Shown: positions 22,641 to 35,204, counted from the stretch's first letter. The stretch is DNA of 64,000 nt from Calliphora vicina (GCF_958450345.1 NC_088782.1:2985501-3049500), one strand, 5' to 3'. Translations and numbers: made by a program. The notes: generated from the sequence alone by a model not told the origin.

Positions 22641-23800
22641 GTTAACGGTAATTGCAGTTATTTCGGTAACGGAAGTTTAGCTGAAATAACATTTTGGGAA
22701 TAACCTTAGATTAAAACTTGCAACTACTTTCCAAATACAAGTTATTGAATAAATTTACTGGATTTAGAGTTGGACCTACTACTAGGTCCAATAGATTTTT
22801 AAAATGAAATTTCAAATTATTTCCTATTTTTAAGGAGTATTTATTTTTATGTCATAAATCTTTGACCTCTGAGTGTCAAACTTGGTATATCTAAAAGTAC
22901 ATATATTGTATTTGTAAATATGATGACAATAGCAAAAAACCAAGTAAATACAACTCAAGTTGCAATAAATTTGTATGTGGCAAAAACACAGCGCAATTAG
23001 TTTTTTATTATTATTATTCTATCAAATGCATTTTGCCGCCTTAAAAAAAATGCTGCAACAAATACTCGTATCTATAAATGTGCTTTTAGAAGTTAGTAAA
23101 ATATATGCAATTCAAGTACGACAACGACTAACTGCAACGAGTGTTCAAGTCATTTCTCAGTGGAATTGTTTTATAGAGTCAAAAACTTGTTAAAGTTGTT
23201 CTCACTTACGTAAGTTCAAGTTAAGACAACAGTTTAGCATCTACATACATTCATACATATGGATTTACAGTGGTCAAAACGTCAGTTGTTCAGCATTGCA
23301 ATAAGAAAATCTAACAACATTTGTTAGATGTTAGTTTTTTTTGCTGTTGTTGTTCTCCTATCACTCTACTCTGTCAGCCAGACTTTAATGTGTTCATGAT
23401 TTTTTTGTTTGTTTTATATTTGTAATTGAAACTTAGACAAAGAGAAACGTCGACGGCTACGTTTTCTTAACGTATTGATGTTTGTTGAACGTTTTGTTTT
23501 CTACCGTGGGTTGCATTTCTACGAAAACAACATACGAACAAAAAAAAACATTTTTAAATGACAACAACAGCAGCAGCAATATGAAAATGAAGGTCAACGT
23601 TTATTACTTTTTATGCCCCTCCGTGTAACAAAAGTATTGTGTAGTTGTATTGATTTGTTGTTGTTGTGGCTTTTAGCTGACTAGAGTGGTCCGTCGTCGC
23701 CAATATTTACGCTTGACATTTCAAAAGAATGCTCGCGTACCATTTGAAATAAAAATACGACTAATATTTGTATGAAATAAAAAAAATAGATATTAGTTTT
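22641..23800. other. Non-coding stretch
   Basis: GTTAACGGTAATTGCAGTTA at 22641-22660 is echoed at 62100-62125, so a short dispersed repeat is present. The rest is unique AT-rich DNA. Confidence 0.45.
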
Positions 23801-23805
23801 ATAAA

Positions 23806-23860
23806 ACAAGTCAGTGTACTATATTCGGCTATGCTGAATCTTATATACCCTTCACCTTTG
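23806..23860 (-). mobile_element. DINE-1-like 3' terminal fragment
   Basis: On the minus strand this reads GAAGGGTATATAAGATTCAG, a degenerate ATTCGGC hairpin, then ACTTGTTTT, which is the family-1 3' end. The body of the element is absent. Confidence 0.75.
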
Positions 23861-24044
23861 TAAAAAATAAAAGGATCCGTTTCTTTTGACATCGCATATT
23901 CAGAATTTAGAACTGAAAAACAAATGTAATATGTAACATAATTTACAAAAATAATAAATTTGGATGAAAAATTATCTATCAGTTAATATCAGGGTTTTAG
24001 ATCCTAATGATTCATCCACCCAATGTCCATCACTTACTGTGAAC

Positions 24045-25350
24045 CTTTGATAAATACGAATTTTTGAAAAAAGTAGTAAAATACTACTTTTTGAAAAATG
24101 TAGTAGAATAATACCTCTTTGAAAAAGTATTAAAAATACAACCGCTTTAAAAAAGGTACTTTTTGAAAAAGGTAATAGAAATACTACGTTTTTGAAAAAT
24201 GTAGCAAAAATACTACCTTTTTGAAAAAAGTAGCAAAATACATCTTTTTTGAAAAAGGTAGTAATATACTACTTTTTTTAAAAAGGTAGTTGAAATATTA
24301 CTTTTTTTTGAAAAAAAGTATTAAAAAACTACCTTTTTAAAAAATGTAATAAAAAACATATGTAAATCTACTACTTTTTTGAAAAAAGTAGTAAAAATAC
24401 TACCTTTTTGAAAAAAGTAGTAAAATACTACTTTTTTAAAAAACGTAATAAACTACTTTTTTGAAAAATGTGTCAAAATACTACCTTTTTGAAAAAGTAG
24501 TAAATCTTCTACAGTTTTGAAAATGTAGTAAAAATACTACCTTTTTGAAAAAAAGTGAAAATACTACCTTTTTGAAAAAAAGTGAAAATACTGCCTTTTT
24601 GAAAAATTAGTAAAAATACAACCATTTTGAAAAAGGTACTTTTTTGAAAAAAGTAGTAAAAATACTACTTTTTTGAAAAAAGTAGTAAAAATACTACCTT
24701 TTTGAAAAAAGTAGTAAAATACTACTTTTTTAAAAAACGTAGTAAAATACTACTTTTTTAAAAAACGTAGTAAAATACTACTTTTTTGAAAAATGTGTCA
24801 AAATACTACCTTTTTGGAATTAAAAATACAACCGTTTTGAAAAAGGTAGTAGAAATATATACTACTTTTTTTGAAAAAAGTATTAAAAAAATTACCTTTT
24901 AAAAAAGTATTAAAAAAATAGTTTTTTATAAAAAGCTACCTTTTAAAATTTTTTTTTAAAAAAACTGTAAATCTACAAACTTTTTGAAAGAGTAGTAAAA
25001 ATACTACCTTTTGGAAAAAATTGTAAATCTACTACCATTTTGAAAATGTAGTAAAAATACTACCTTTTGGAAAAAATTGTAAAAATGCTAACTTTTGAAA
25101 AAAGTAGTTAAAATACTACCTTTTTGAAAAATGTAGTAAAATACTACTTTTTTTGAAAAATTTACTACATTTTTACTACATTACTAACTTTTTTGAAAAT
25201 ACTACCTTTTTGAAAAAAGTAGTAAAAATATTACATTTTGGAAAAAGTAGTAAAAATACTACCTTTTTGAAAAAATTAGTAAAACTACTGCATATTTGAA
25301 TAAGTTGTAAATAAATTACTTTTTTGAAAAAGTAGTAAATCTACTACCAT
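24045..25350. repeat. Minisatellite of self-complementary 26-32 bp units
   Basis: About 1.3 kb is composed of dozens of variants of GTAGTAAAAATACTAC joined by CTTTTTTGAAAAA. Both halves are near palindromes, so each unit can fold alone and the strands look alike. Unit length drifts (about 26-32 bp), and variants include CAACCGTTTTGAAAAAGG and GTGTCAAAATACTACC. Purity is highest at 24370-24470 and 24640-24790. No coding capacity. Confidence 0.92.
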
Positions 25351-26555
25351 AGTGTAAAAAGTAATTTTAAATATCTGGAAATAAATCAGTATATAATTAC
25401 TAAACCCATAAGATAAAGTAATATAAGATATTATAATCAGAAAATGTCCATATTATGACTAACTCTTTCTCTGTGTTACCAATTCAAATGCAAACCGATT
25501 TTAATTTCCAAATGGCTGTAAAAATCAACGAATATTTGTTTATATTGATTCGTTGTTTATTTGCCTTCCATTAACTTGTTGTATTGATCGCTGATAATGT
25601 TGCTTTGGCGCTGACGTTTTTTGTACTATTTAAAGCTGTAGCGGTTACTGCTGCTGCAACAGTTGGTTGATTTGCTTACAAAAAAGCCAAATGCATTTTG
25701 CCAGCTTTAAACTTGCTTTAATACTATGTATTGACAGCAGTAGTTGTATTATTTTTTTTTTGTTGTGCTACATGTTGTCTTCACAATATTTTATTTTGTT
25801 TCTGGTTTGGTCTTGACATTGTCTCGGCTTTTATGAGACTCTAAGATGTAATAAGTTGTATGAATGTTTAGTAGTATGTCTCATTTTTATTCCAAGTAGA
25901 TAATAAAAAATCTAATATAATTGTTGCATTTACTTATAGTTAGTTAGTAAGTTAGTTGTTGTTGCTGTTTTTATAACTTTTGCCGACCATTTAGACAGTT
26001 TCTATTTCAAGGTTAAATTAGAAATAAAGGTGGAAATTGATAATTAAATAACATTTTGTTACCACTTTTTTTCTCTTTACATTTTATTTTATTTCAGCTT
26101 TCAGATTTGAAGCTAGTGGAGAAAAAATAAACACGGTTAGAAATTGTTAATGCTAAATGAGCGGTGTGCAAAGTTTAGGTACGAGTTCATAAATTAAATG
26201 TCACAACAACTGCAGCAAGCATGTGTTTCCTCAGATTTGTCTCCAACAAAAATGATTAGAAAGAAGTCTTTGTGTGAAACTGGTGCATTAAGTTGAATGT
26301 AATGTGCTTTAAATATAAGTTGTTCGATGTTGCTTGAGTGTGATCAGTGATCTCTTATTAAACAAAAATTAAACAATGTATTTTTAAATTTCAAAGTCAA
26401 ATCTGTAATCTGCTCCTATTATTTATTATTATATACTTCCCAATTTATAAAGTCTTAATAGTTCTTACGATGAAAGCAGCTTGTAAGTAAGACATTGTTT
26501 TGGAATAGTTTTTTTCAATAGAGGACACTAACAAAAAAATTCTTTAATCAAAAGT
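25351..26555. other. Non-coding unique sequence
   Basis: Relatively complex AT-rich DNA with a few GTTGTTG runs; no gene or element recognised. Confidence 0.5.
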
Positions 26556-26879
26556 TTTTATACTCACCACCAAAAATATGGGGGATAAAATTTTGTCATT
26601 CCTTTTGATACATATCGAAATATTGGTGGTAAATCCACAAAAGTATATACATACATACATATATTTTCGATCGTTATGAAATTCTAAGTCTAACTGTATG
26701 TATGAGGGAATAGCGTAGCGGGATGAAATTTTCCCGAAAATTTGTTATTGATTCAAAAAAGTTTTTTATTAAAATGGGCAAAATCGATTCAAGCAAGTCC
26801 AAAAAAAAAACAAATAAAGATATAAATGGCGTATCTTTTGAACGCAGTTTTTGTTCGTATTAATTTATTTTGAAGGGCA

Positions 26880-28440
26880 AATATCTTCGAATTTTGCACC
26901 AACGAATCGTCATATGTGGTAAGTCTTGGTTTACTTCATTAATTTGAAATAAGTGCCGCTAATGCTCACCGGTTGCTCGCCACAGATTATGGTGAATGTG
27001 TTTCATCGGCTTCAACATATGAGAGACGATTTGTTCGGTTGACACGGAAGACATAGATTGTCCAGGCCAGCCAAAAAAGTTTGAAGGCTAAGAATGGGAG
27101 GCATTACTCCATGAAGATTGTTGTCAAACTCAACAAAAGCTTGCAAAATTATTGGGAGTTACTCAAGCAGCAATTTCAAAACGTTTGTGTGCAGCAGAAT
27201 TCATGCAAAAGCAGGGAAATTGGGTACCATACGAATTCAAGCCGTTTCACTGTGGTTCCAAATCAAAATTTAGGTGGACAAAATTATTTAGCTTCCTTTT
27301 TATATAGAATTGGTGTCTCCGATTTAAAAAAAAATGGTTAAAAGAATAATATAAACTTTTTTTTTCAAGTTACAGTAGGGTCTAGATATATAAAAATCAA
27401 TAATAATAAAAAAAATATTTCTAAAAATTCCATTCCGTACAAATTAAAAAAAAGTATTTCGGTGGGTGCTGGCGGCTACAATTTTTTTACAAAGATATTC
27501 CCCAGAAAGACCGGGCTTCGACGGTTTTTTTTGTCAAGCTATATAATATTCTTGGAAAAAAAACTTCAGTATATTTGAGAACCAAGTTTAAAGGACTATA
27601 ACAGGAAAATGGATAGGCCCATAAATATAAGATATACACTTAATAAAAGCCTATATCAATGTTTATCTATGTTTTGAAGTATGAATTTCTATATGGTAAA
27701 ATAATTGAGATATATGTAATTTAGTAAAGCAGTAAAATATTTAAAAATATAACGAAAATATGATTCAAAATTTTTTGAACTTCTGGCGCTTCTGTCGAGA
27801 AAACGAAATGCCCAATTGAAAAACCTATTTGTATTGAAGGAGAGCAGATTTTCAGATTCCGAAAAATTTCATTTTTCCAAATTCTTATAATTGTGTCCAC
27901 CTAGATCTTGATTTGGAACCACAGTGCTTTTGAACGGTATAAAAGAAAATAATTTTTCCACCTAATCATTACTTGCAATGGAAAATGATCCCTTACGATA
28001 ATCCAAAGCATAAGAGGTCGCACGTGAAGCCCGGCCAACCAGCCGAATCAACACCAAATCCAAATATCCATGGAGCTATCGTAATGCTCTGTATTTGGTG
28101 GGAGCAAAAGCGTTCTATCTATTATGAGCTGCTGAAATCTGGCCAGACCATCACAGGGAACAGAATATGCTGCCAGACGTGAAACCGTAATATTCCATTA
28201 TGACAACGCTCAGCCACTTGGTGCAATACCTGTTAAAAAGTATTTAGCATGATGTGGTTGGGGAGTGTTGCCGATAACTATTTGTTTCAAAGAATATCCG
28301 ATATTGGCTTGAGTCGAAGATGAACAGTTCTTTAGGAAACCATATGTTGCCACAATGATGGGAAAAGGTCTTAGCTAACAATGGCCAATACTAAATATAA
28401 AAAAATAGCTAAAAATGTAAAAAAAATCCTTCATTTTTAA
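26880..28440 (+). pseudogene. Mariner transposase relic, interrupted by a MITE
   Basis: The left block (26880-27244) covers the N-terminal region through KRLCAAEFMQKQGNWVPYE. The right block (27927-28440) resumes at ERYKRK, carries a degraded first catalytic motif and NPKHKRSHVKPGQPAES, NIHGAIVMLC and YYELLKSGQT, then a broken HYDNAQPLG remnant for the second Asp region. The 679-bp MITE lies between, and about 45 bp of the expected sequence is missing at the junction. The 3' part has AAAAGATGAACAGTTCTT-like remains. Frameshifted and inactive. Confidence 0.85.
27248..27926. mobile_element. 679-bp MITE with 38-bp terminal inverted repeats, inside mariner
   Basis: The left end CACTGTGGTTCCAAATCAAA and following ATTTAGGTGGACAAAATT match the inverted right end, with 3 mismatches over 38 bp. 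The interior is AT-rich and lacks coding capacity. No clear target-site duplication is seen (flanks GCCGTTT and CTTTTGAA), in line with the small loss of mariner sequence at the junction. Superfamily not assigned. Confidence 0.8.
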
Positions 28441-28612
28441 GTCATACACCCAATAGATATTCCAGCGAATTATCTTCAAAAGACAATGATTTTGGAACCC
28501 TTTATAAATATTGTTGGGGAATTTCGGAGAGTACAAACGTGCGAATTCCGAATGGATTCCAGGGTATTAGTGAGTATAAATGATTCGGCACAGCTAAAGT
28601 TACGACATTCAG

Positions 28613-30160
28613 TTTTCATTCTGTTAACAAGCTAAAAGTATAATCAAAGTAAAGGCCACTAAAAATTGTGCAATGACTGAAAGACTTGCTATATCTTAAC
28701 AATCCTAGTTGGTTGGCGTCTGTTGCAAAATAATTTGCATAATTACAAAAAACACTGCGACAACTACAATATCAGCAGCAGCAACAACATGCATATATAC
28801 ACAGAAAAATACACACAAATAGTACATAAAACGTGCTAAATTCTCCATAGAGTTAACAACAATTTGTTGAAAGTCATCTCTAAGCAATTGTTGCACTTCC
28901 TTTTAATCTTCCATCTAAAGTGGCGAACTACAAAAAGCAACGAAAATGAAAAAAAAATTATAGAAAATAAGAAAACCGTATGAAAACTAAAAGAAAACAA
29001 GTTGTCAAATTACATTAAAAAAAAAAACGGAAGTGTTTGACAACATTGTAGTCGTACAAATTGTAAATCTAAGAGTTGTTTAATAAATGTGTTGTTGTTG
29101 GTGCGCGTATTAGAGATACGTAATCGCACAACTGCAACAAATTGCGTGCATTGCTAATTGTTAGAGAAGCTTTAGGATTTAGAATTTATTGCAAAATAAA
29201 GAAATGTTTTTATCTAAACACTCGTAAATTGATGTTTTATCTCATGGTCAACATGTTTTAGTAGAAAACTAGTAGTAATTGTGATTTTACTGCCGGTTTG
29301 TTGTATATGTAAGATATACAACAAAGTGTTGCAGTGTTTAGTAAAAATTTTAGCTAATTATAAAAGTTAAAGTCGGTTGAGTCTTCCAAATTCTCAAAAT
29401 ATAATTTTGTAAAGGACAAATAATCCTTTTTGTTAACAATTTCCTTCTAAACTTTTCTCCCGGTGTTTTCGCAACCAAATCAATTTAAAGATTATAGACT
29501 TTGAAAACAAACGCTCACGCCGCAGACTTGCCTAGGAAACCATAAACACTTTCAACAAACAAAATAACTCATCTTGCGATTGTGATGAGATGGCGCTGTA
29601 GCAAATCGTGACTTGATGCTGCATGTTTTACTTACAATACTTATCGTCAATAAATAATTAACGTAAAGTTTTGCTTCATTTTATTTGTTGTTTTTATTAA
29701 ATAGTATTTTTCTACGCCTTGTAATTTATTCATAAATGAAATATGTTTCCAATAAATCGATAAATTCTCCCAAGACAAGTGGGGAAGTTATAGAACCCGA
29801 CCCACAAACAAACAAACATACACTCAAAAAGTTCCCCGTAAACTAAATATTTATTTACAAGTATGACCACAAAATTCACAGTGGGCACGTGACAGTCAGT
29901 CAGTTGTTTCAGTTTTTTTTTTTATTTTTAATAACGGGGGAAGTACTATAAGAATCTTATAAGATGAAGCATTTTAGAATAGGCATTAGTAAATTAAGAG
30001 ACCCCTTGATGATAAGATAATTATTTACAAAATATGGAATAGATTTAATAGATGTAATAGATGTAAAATAATTTTAAAAATTTAATCCAATGAAGGTAAA
30101 TCAAGAGGAACTATTTAATATCTTTCTTAATTTAGTATAGCTATTGAGGAGATTTTAGTT
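28613..30160. other. Non-coding unique sequence
   Basis: Contains a perfect inverted repeat at 29297-29325 (listed separately) and purine-rich runs; no gene recognised. Confidence 0.5.
29297..29325. repeat. Perfect 12-bp hairpin with 5-nt loop
   Basis: TTTGTTGTATAT and ATATACAACAAA are exact complements around GTAAG. Too short for a typical microRNA precursor. Role unknown. Confidence 0.6.
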
Positions 30161-30214
30161 ATGTCCAGTTTCAAAAAAATTTGTCTGTCAGACCACAATG
30201 GCTTAGAAACATTT

Positions 30215-30955
30215 CATTTTGTAAATATATCGGTAACTCATCAACGATTGCACGCAGAGAAAAAACATGGTTGTGGTAACCATAAACTAAGAGTAACATA
30301 TTATGATCAGATTTTTGCTTGTAGTCCAAAACATATTACGATCATTATTAGTATCATAAAATATCATAATATGTTCTGAAATAATCAAATTATGATAAAA
30401 ATCAATCATAATATGTTTTATTATCATATTATGACTACGCGTATATAAACTTAACATTTAATGGTTGTACATAAAAATAATATGTTTACCTAATTATCAT
30501 TATTTAGTTGTTCGAAAACCATATTCATATTTATAATTGCGATGAAAATATAAACGTTTACAGTAACTATAATATTGTTGAAATTAAATTAAAACAATAA
30601 TTATATGTTTACGACAACAATATATTGTTACAGAGAACATAGTATAGTTGTCGTAACCATGTCCAACCATGTTTTTTCTCTGCGTGTGGAGATATCTGTA
30701 TGAAATTTCACACAGTCAGAGCTGAGGTGTTTCCGAGTTTATTTGTATTTACATGGGTTCGTGGTGAGAATGGGAGCTAATGTAAAATGTCTTGAATTTC
30801 GGATAAGAATTGAATTTTTGGATATTTTTGTTTAAATTTTGTAGGCCAGTGGTGATCATCCTCGAGGGCAACCCACTAGCTCCTATTTCACCTATGAACC
30901 CATTAAAATACAAATGAAAACACCTCAGCACTTACTCTGTAAAATTTCATTATGA
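30215..30955 (+). repeat. Dispersed GAGCTGAGGTGTTT repeat, interrupted by a MITE
   Basis: TCGGTAACTCATCAACGATTG before the MITE and GAGATATCTG, GAAATTTCACACAGTCAGAG, CTGAGGTGTTTCCGAGTTTA after it are continuous when the MITE is removed. They match 49395-49520 (CGAAATTTCACACGGTTGGA, GCTGAGGTGTTTTCGAG) and 41640-41740. Non-coding; identity of the family unknown. Confidence 0.65.
30251..30686. mobile_element. 436-bp MITE with 23-bp perfect terminal inverted repeats
   Basis: The left end CACGCAGAGAAAAAACATGG plus TTG is exactly complementary to the right end. The interior is AT-rich with several CATATTATGATC-like words in both orientations (30298-30440) and ATGGTTAC/GTTACGACAACTATA words. TG flanks both sides, so a 2-bp duplication is possible. 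No coding capacity. Confidence 0.85.
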
Positions 30956-31014
30956 TATCTCTAATTGTCACGAGCTACCGAATTATTTCCAAAATAAAAA
31001 GTTTCTAAACCACT

Positions 31015-31835
31015 CTGCAGAGTTTGTTGTCTTCTCCAATGAATCGTCATATGGGGGAAGTTTGGCTTTACTTCTTTATTTTGAAAAAATGCCGCAGAAG
31101 CCCATCGATTGCTCACTAAAGCTTATGGTGAATATTTTACATTGGTATCAACGTGCGAGAGATGGTTTTTTCGTTTCTGAAGTGGTGATTTTTACACAGA
31201 AGACCATGATCGCCTAGGCCAGCCAAAAAAGTTTGAAGACCAAAAATTGGAGGCATTACTCCATGAAGATTGTTGTAAAACTCAGCAAAAGCTTGCAAAA
31301 ACATTGGGGCTAAGGTAAGTATCTGTATTTGGTGGACCCAAAAGGGTCCTATCTTATATGAGCTGCTGAAATCTGACCAGACCATCTCCTGGAACCTTTA
31401 CGGAATCGTTTGAAGCGAGAATTGGCCGAAAACAGCCCAGAATAACTGGCCAGACATTAAACCTTAATATGCCATCGTGACAACGCTAGGCCATATGTTG
31501 CAATATCTGTTAAAAACTATTTAGAAAGAAGAGGTTGGGAAGTTTTGCTTCACCTGCCTTATAGCCTTGACCTTGCCCCGTCCGACTACTATATGTTTCG
31601 ATCGATATAGAAATCTCTCTCTGGGATACGCTTCACTTTGGAACAGAGTAACCGATATTGGCTTGATTCGTTCTCAGCCTCAAAAGATAAGCAGTTCTTT
31701 TGGTTCGGAATCCATATGTTGCCAGAAAGATGGGAAAATGTCATAGCTAACAATAAATTTCTATTATACAAATGTTTAAAAAGAAAAGCTAAACATTTTA
31801 AAAAATCGCACATTTTTAAGTCATAGACCCAATTT
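31015..31835 (+). pseudogene. Mariner transposase relic with intact-looking C-terminal part
   Basis: N-terminal block HRLLTKAYGEYFTLVSTCERW, then DHDRLGQPKKFEDQKLEALL. An internal deletion joins LAKTLG directly to VSICIWWTQKG, removing the helix-turn-helix end and the first catalytic Asp. The C-terminal part retains a PSDYYMFRSI-like segment with the third Asp of DD34D, LSGIRFTLEQSNRYWLDSFSA and FFWFGIHMLPERWENVIANN. Stops and a frameshift in the middle. The 3' flank TTTTTAAGTCATAGACCCA is shared with the copy ending at 28440. Confidence 0.88.
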
Positions 31836-31839
31836 ATTT

Positions 31840-34390
31840 GTTAGTAGAGTAACGTAATATTGCAAATGAAATACAAATATTACTTTACAACAATAAACTG
31901 TAACTAAAATTAATAAAAAAAAGGTCGAACAACTTAATAAAAGAAAAACATGGTGCTACGATGGAAAAAAACTTGGAAAACGGCCTAGCGTGGGTTATAG
32001 GTCTTGCTGAGTACACTACAAATTGTCTCTAAAAATTTCAGAAACACCCTCAAATTCAGAAGTTATTCTGAAAAACCCGTTTTCAGTGATGCTCGTCGAC
32101 TTATCGACCTGTAGCTTAGTCAGTTTTTGTCCGACTTTAAATTTTTTAACGGGTTTGGAAATAAAACTGATTACGCTTTAAAATTACGTGCATTTTTTGA
32201 TACAATTTTAAGTTATAAGTATTGTTTTTGTTAAGAATATCTAACAGAAAAACAAAATTTATCAACTTTTTTGATTTAAGTCGCTTTTCATTGCTTATTT
32301 TGATATGAAAGTTTATAAAAATTTATACCAACATATAAAGGAAATTTAGTTCATAACAAATCGTATGAAAATTCTGAAAGTTATTCAACTTTTAATTAAC
32401 ACCATTTTTAATATTTTCTCCCCCAGCGCATATAAATAAAAACAAACAAAAAACTGTAGAAAAAAAAATATTTGTAAAATTTTGAAATTTTAAATTGTTT
32501 CGATTTTTTTTCAAAAAAGTTTAATAACTTTTGCAAATATAAACCGATTTTAACAAGTAATATATCATCTTTTCCCATATAAAGTTGTCTGTAAAACACT
32601 GTGTAAAAAACAATAGGTTTTCATAGAAAAAAATTAAATTAACTATTGTTGAATATGAAAAATTACGAAAAAAAAATAAAAAATAAAGCGAAACTTTTTA
32701 TAAAAAGTTACTCGATTTACATTTTGTGCATACATTTTATGAAAGCTTAATTCTTTGTCTATCCATAATTGTTTAAAATTTTGAAATTGGTCTAAAAATG
32801 TGAGAGTTATGTACTATTTCCAGTTCCAAAATTAATGTTGCTACCTCGGTTTCTGCTTTTCAATTTGATTAAGTAATCCAGAAACTAATTTAACTACGAC
32901 AGCTACAAACCCTTCAATAAACTGAATAGAATCCCTCATTAACGCGTAGCAGCAGTTACAATAAATAAAATATAAAATAAAATAAAAATACTTAGGTTTA
33001 TTAATCTAAGATAAAAGCAAATTCCAACACATCAATAACAAGTGGAAAAATTTATAAATATTTATTTCACTTTACTCCACCCCTTCAATATGACTGAAAT
33101 GAATGAATGAATGACTGGCTGGATGGCTGCCTCAATAAATGAATATTTCAATTTAGACTAACAAAGATAAGCTAGCAACGAACTGGGAACACAATGAGGA
33201 AAAATATTTTCCAAGGAAGAATGTCTATTATCTTATCCAAAGTTATTTCGTGTGAATGCCAACAACCCAACAAGTTCAAAGTAATTAATGACCTCCCTCA
33301 AGGGAGACAGCACGCTGGAGAGAGGGAAAGTTAATGAAATCCTTTAACGGTTTGGTGTGCGAGTGTCTGTCTGTTTTTGTGTGCGTGTGTGTTTGTGAGG
33401 TGGTCAAATGCCAGACAGCAACGCAAGTGAAAGTGCCAAAGAGGGCGGCCAATTTTACTGATTAGCGTTTTGAACTTTGATTTATATTTTAGCATAAAAG
33501 TAGGTATCAGTGTAAGTTAGTATGAATGTATGTATGTATTTCTTAAGGATATAAAGTTCAACCATATGTTATGTATTTACTCGTACTTAAACTTATTTTA
33601 GTATACAGGAATTAATTTATCTTGGCCTAAAATAAATCTCATATCTTATCATTTTGGCCATTGTTCTTTCAAAGTCTAATGTTGAACGTACCATTACAAT
33701 TAATTATGAATTTTTATGTTTCTTCTTCTACTTATTACACACACACACATACACTTATGCATACATATACATAGATATTTATGTAGTGTGTAAATGTGTG
33801 TTTGTAGTATCTTCAATTAAGCAGAAATATATTTTATATTTGTATCTTGTTATTCACCTCCTTCCTGTTAAAGACTGGTGGTTGTGGTTTCTTATTTTAA
33901 CTCGGTTAACTGGCTGAACTGTGTGTGTTTTTGAGCAATATTTATCTTTACTTTACGAATAAATAATGTTGGGTATTTGAGTTTGTATTTTGTTTTATTA
34001 GGAAAGAGCTTAATAAAATTTCACGCCACATTAGCAGCTAACAATAAAATAATTATGCGAGTTATATTTGCCTGGGGCATGTACGAGTAGTTACTTTTCG
34101 TCTTGATGTGGTTTTTGGAAATTGTAGTTTCATTATCTTAAAAGCTTCTTATAATGGATTTTGGTGGAAATGCATAGAAGGTGTTAGAAAGGAAAATAAT
34201 GAGAGTCATACAATTCAAAGGGGATCTTTTTAGGAAATAATAATAAACTAAAAAGAAATTATGTGTAAAATAGGAAATTCATTCCAGAAAAGTTTTATTA
34301 AAAATTTCGAAGGAAATCTTGTCAGATATATGGAAAAACTATGTATACACAAATACTTGTTTGTAGACTCGGAATATAAAAGATAGTTAG
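31840..34390. other. Non-coding AT-rich stretch
   Basis: A segment at 32010-32110 (TCAGAAACACCCTCAAATTC) recalls the dispersed GAGCTGAGG repeat family. Simple repeats include GTGTGCGTGTGTGTTTGTG at about 33378-33397 and ACACACACACATACAC at about 33740-33755. No gene recognised. Confidence 0.5.
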
Positions 34391-34405
34391 CGTATCTACC
34401 ATCAG

Positions 34406-35196
34406 CAGAGCTGTAAATGAATCATACATTTTAGAATTAATTCGCGAATCATTCACACAAAAAAATGAATTGAATGAAATTTGTATCAATTCAAATGAAT
34501 TTGGTAAAAATGAATTGCAATTCGTTTCCAATTCATTTTAATTGAATTCATTTCCAACTCATTTGAATTGATTGAAATTTGAATTGATTTTGTAAGTAAA
34601 TCTACACAGTAAGCATGACTGTCGTTTTGTCATTCAACTAATTTTTTATGTAAAAGACAGCAAGCATTACATACATTGTAATTTTTCCTGATTTTTGATT
34701 ATTTGTTGAAGATAGTTTTATTTTTTTGAAATAAATATTAGCAAAAAGTTTGTCGTTGGGTGGTCGTGGGTCACAAAATTTCAAAAATTATTCATTGCTT
34801 CTTGAATATTAAATGTGTTTTGTCGTTCAGCATATTTCAAAATAAAAATCAGTTCTTCTTGATGAAACAAACTGCAAACACCATGTTTTCATTGATCAGG
34901 CGCGGATACAGGACAAGGCTTTTCAATTTATGTACTGGATATTTTCATTTTGAATTTGATTGCAACTCATTTTTGATTCATTCAATTGAATTGCTAATTC
35001 TTTTTTCTAATTCATTTGAATTAATTCAAAATCAATTCAATTCAAATGAATTGGAAATGAATTGCAACTCATTTCTGCCTAATTCGTTTGAATTGATTCA
35101 AATTCTATTAATTTTTTCCATTCAATGAATTAATTCAAAATTTAGCTAATTCATAATGAATTAATATCAAAAAAGAATGATTCATTTACAGCTCTG
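34406..35196. mobile_element. 791-bp non-autonomous hAT element
   Basis: Ends CAGAGCTGTAAATGAATCAT (left) and its exact complement (right) form 20-bp terminal inverted repeats. The octamer ACCATCAG is directly repeated at 34398-34405 and 35197-35204. Terminal CAG and an 8-bp duplication are hallmarks of the hAT superfamily. The subterminal regions (34440-34590 and 34960-35160) are dense in AATTCAATTGAATT / AATTCAAATGAATT words on both strands, a plausible transposase-binding array. The middle (34595-34940) is unrelated AT-rich DNA without a transposase frame. Confidence 0.92.
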
Positions 35197-35204
35197 ACCA
35201 TCAG

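Larger units (their letters stand above)
26562..28612 (+). mobile_element. DINE-type family 3 ends flanking nested insertions
   Basis: The 5' portion (about 26562-26710) begins TACTCACCACCAAAAATATG, with the partner GGGGGATA and ATATTTTCGATCGTTATG. This is a layout typical of fly DINE families. The 3' portion (28559-28612) has AGGGTATTAGTGAGTATAAA, then GATTCGGCACAGC and a short tail. The two ends match in orientation and enclose a mariner relic, so a single element later interrupted by mariner is the simplest reading; two independent fragments cannot be excluded. Confidence 0.5.

Noticed and set aside
24045..25350. CRISPR-like array
   Set aside because: Units are contiguous without unique spacers and lie in animal nuclear DNA; it is a minisatellite.
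29297..29325. Possible microRNA precursor
   Set aside because: The stem is only 12 bp, far shorter than a typical animal microRNA hairpin.
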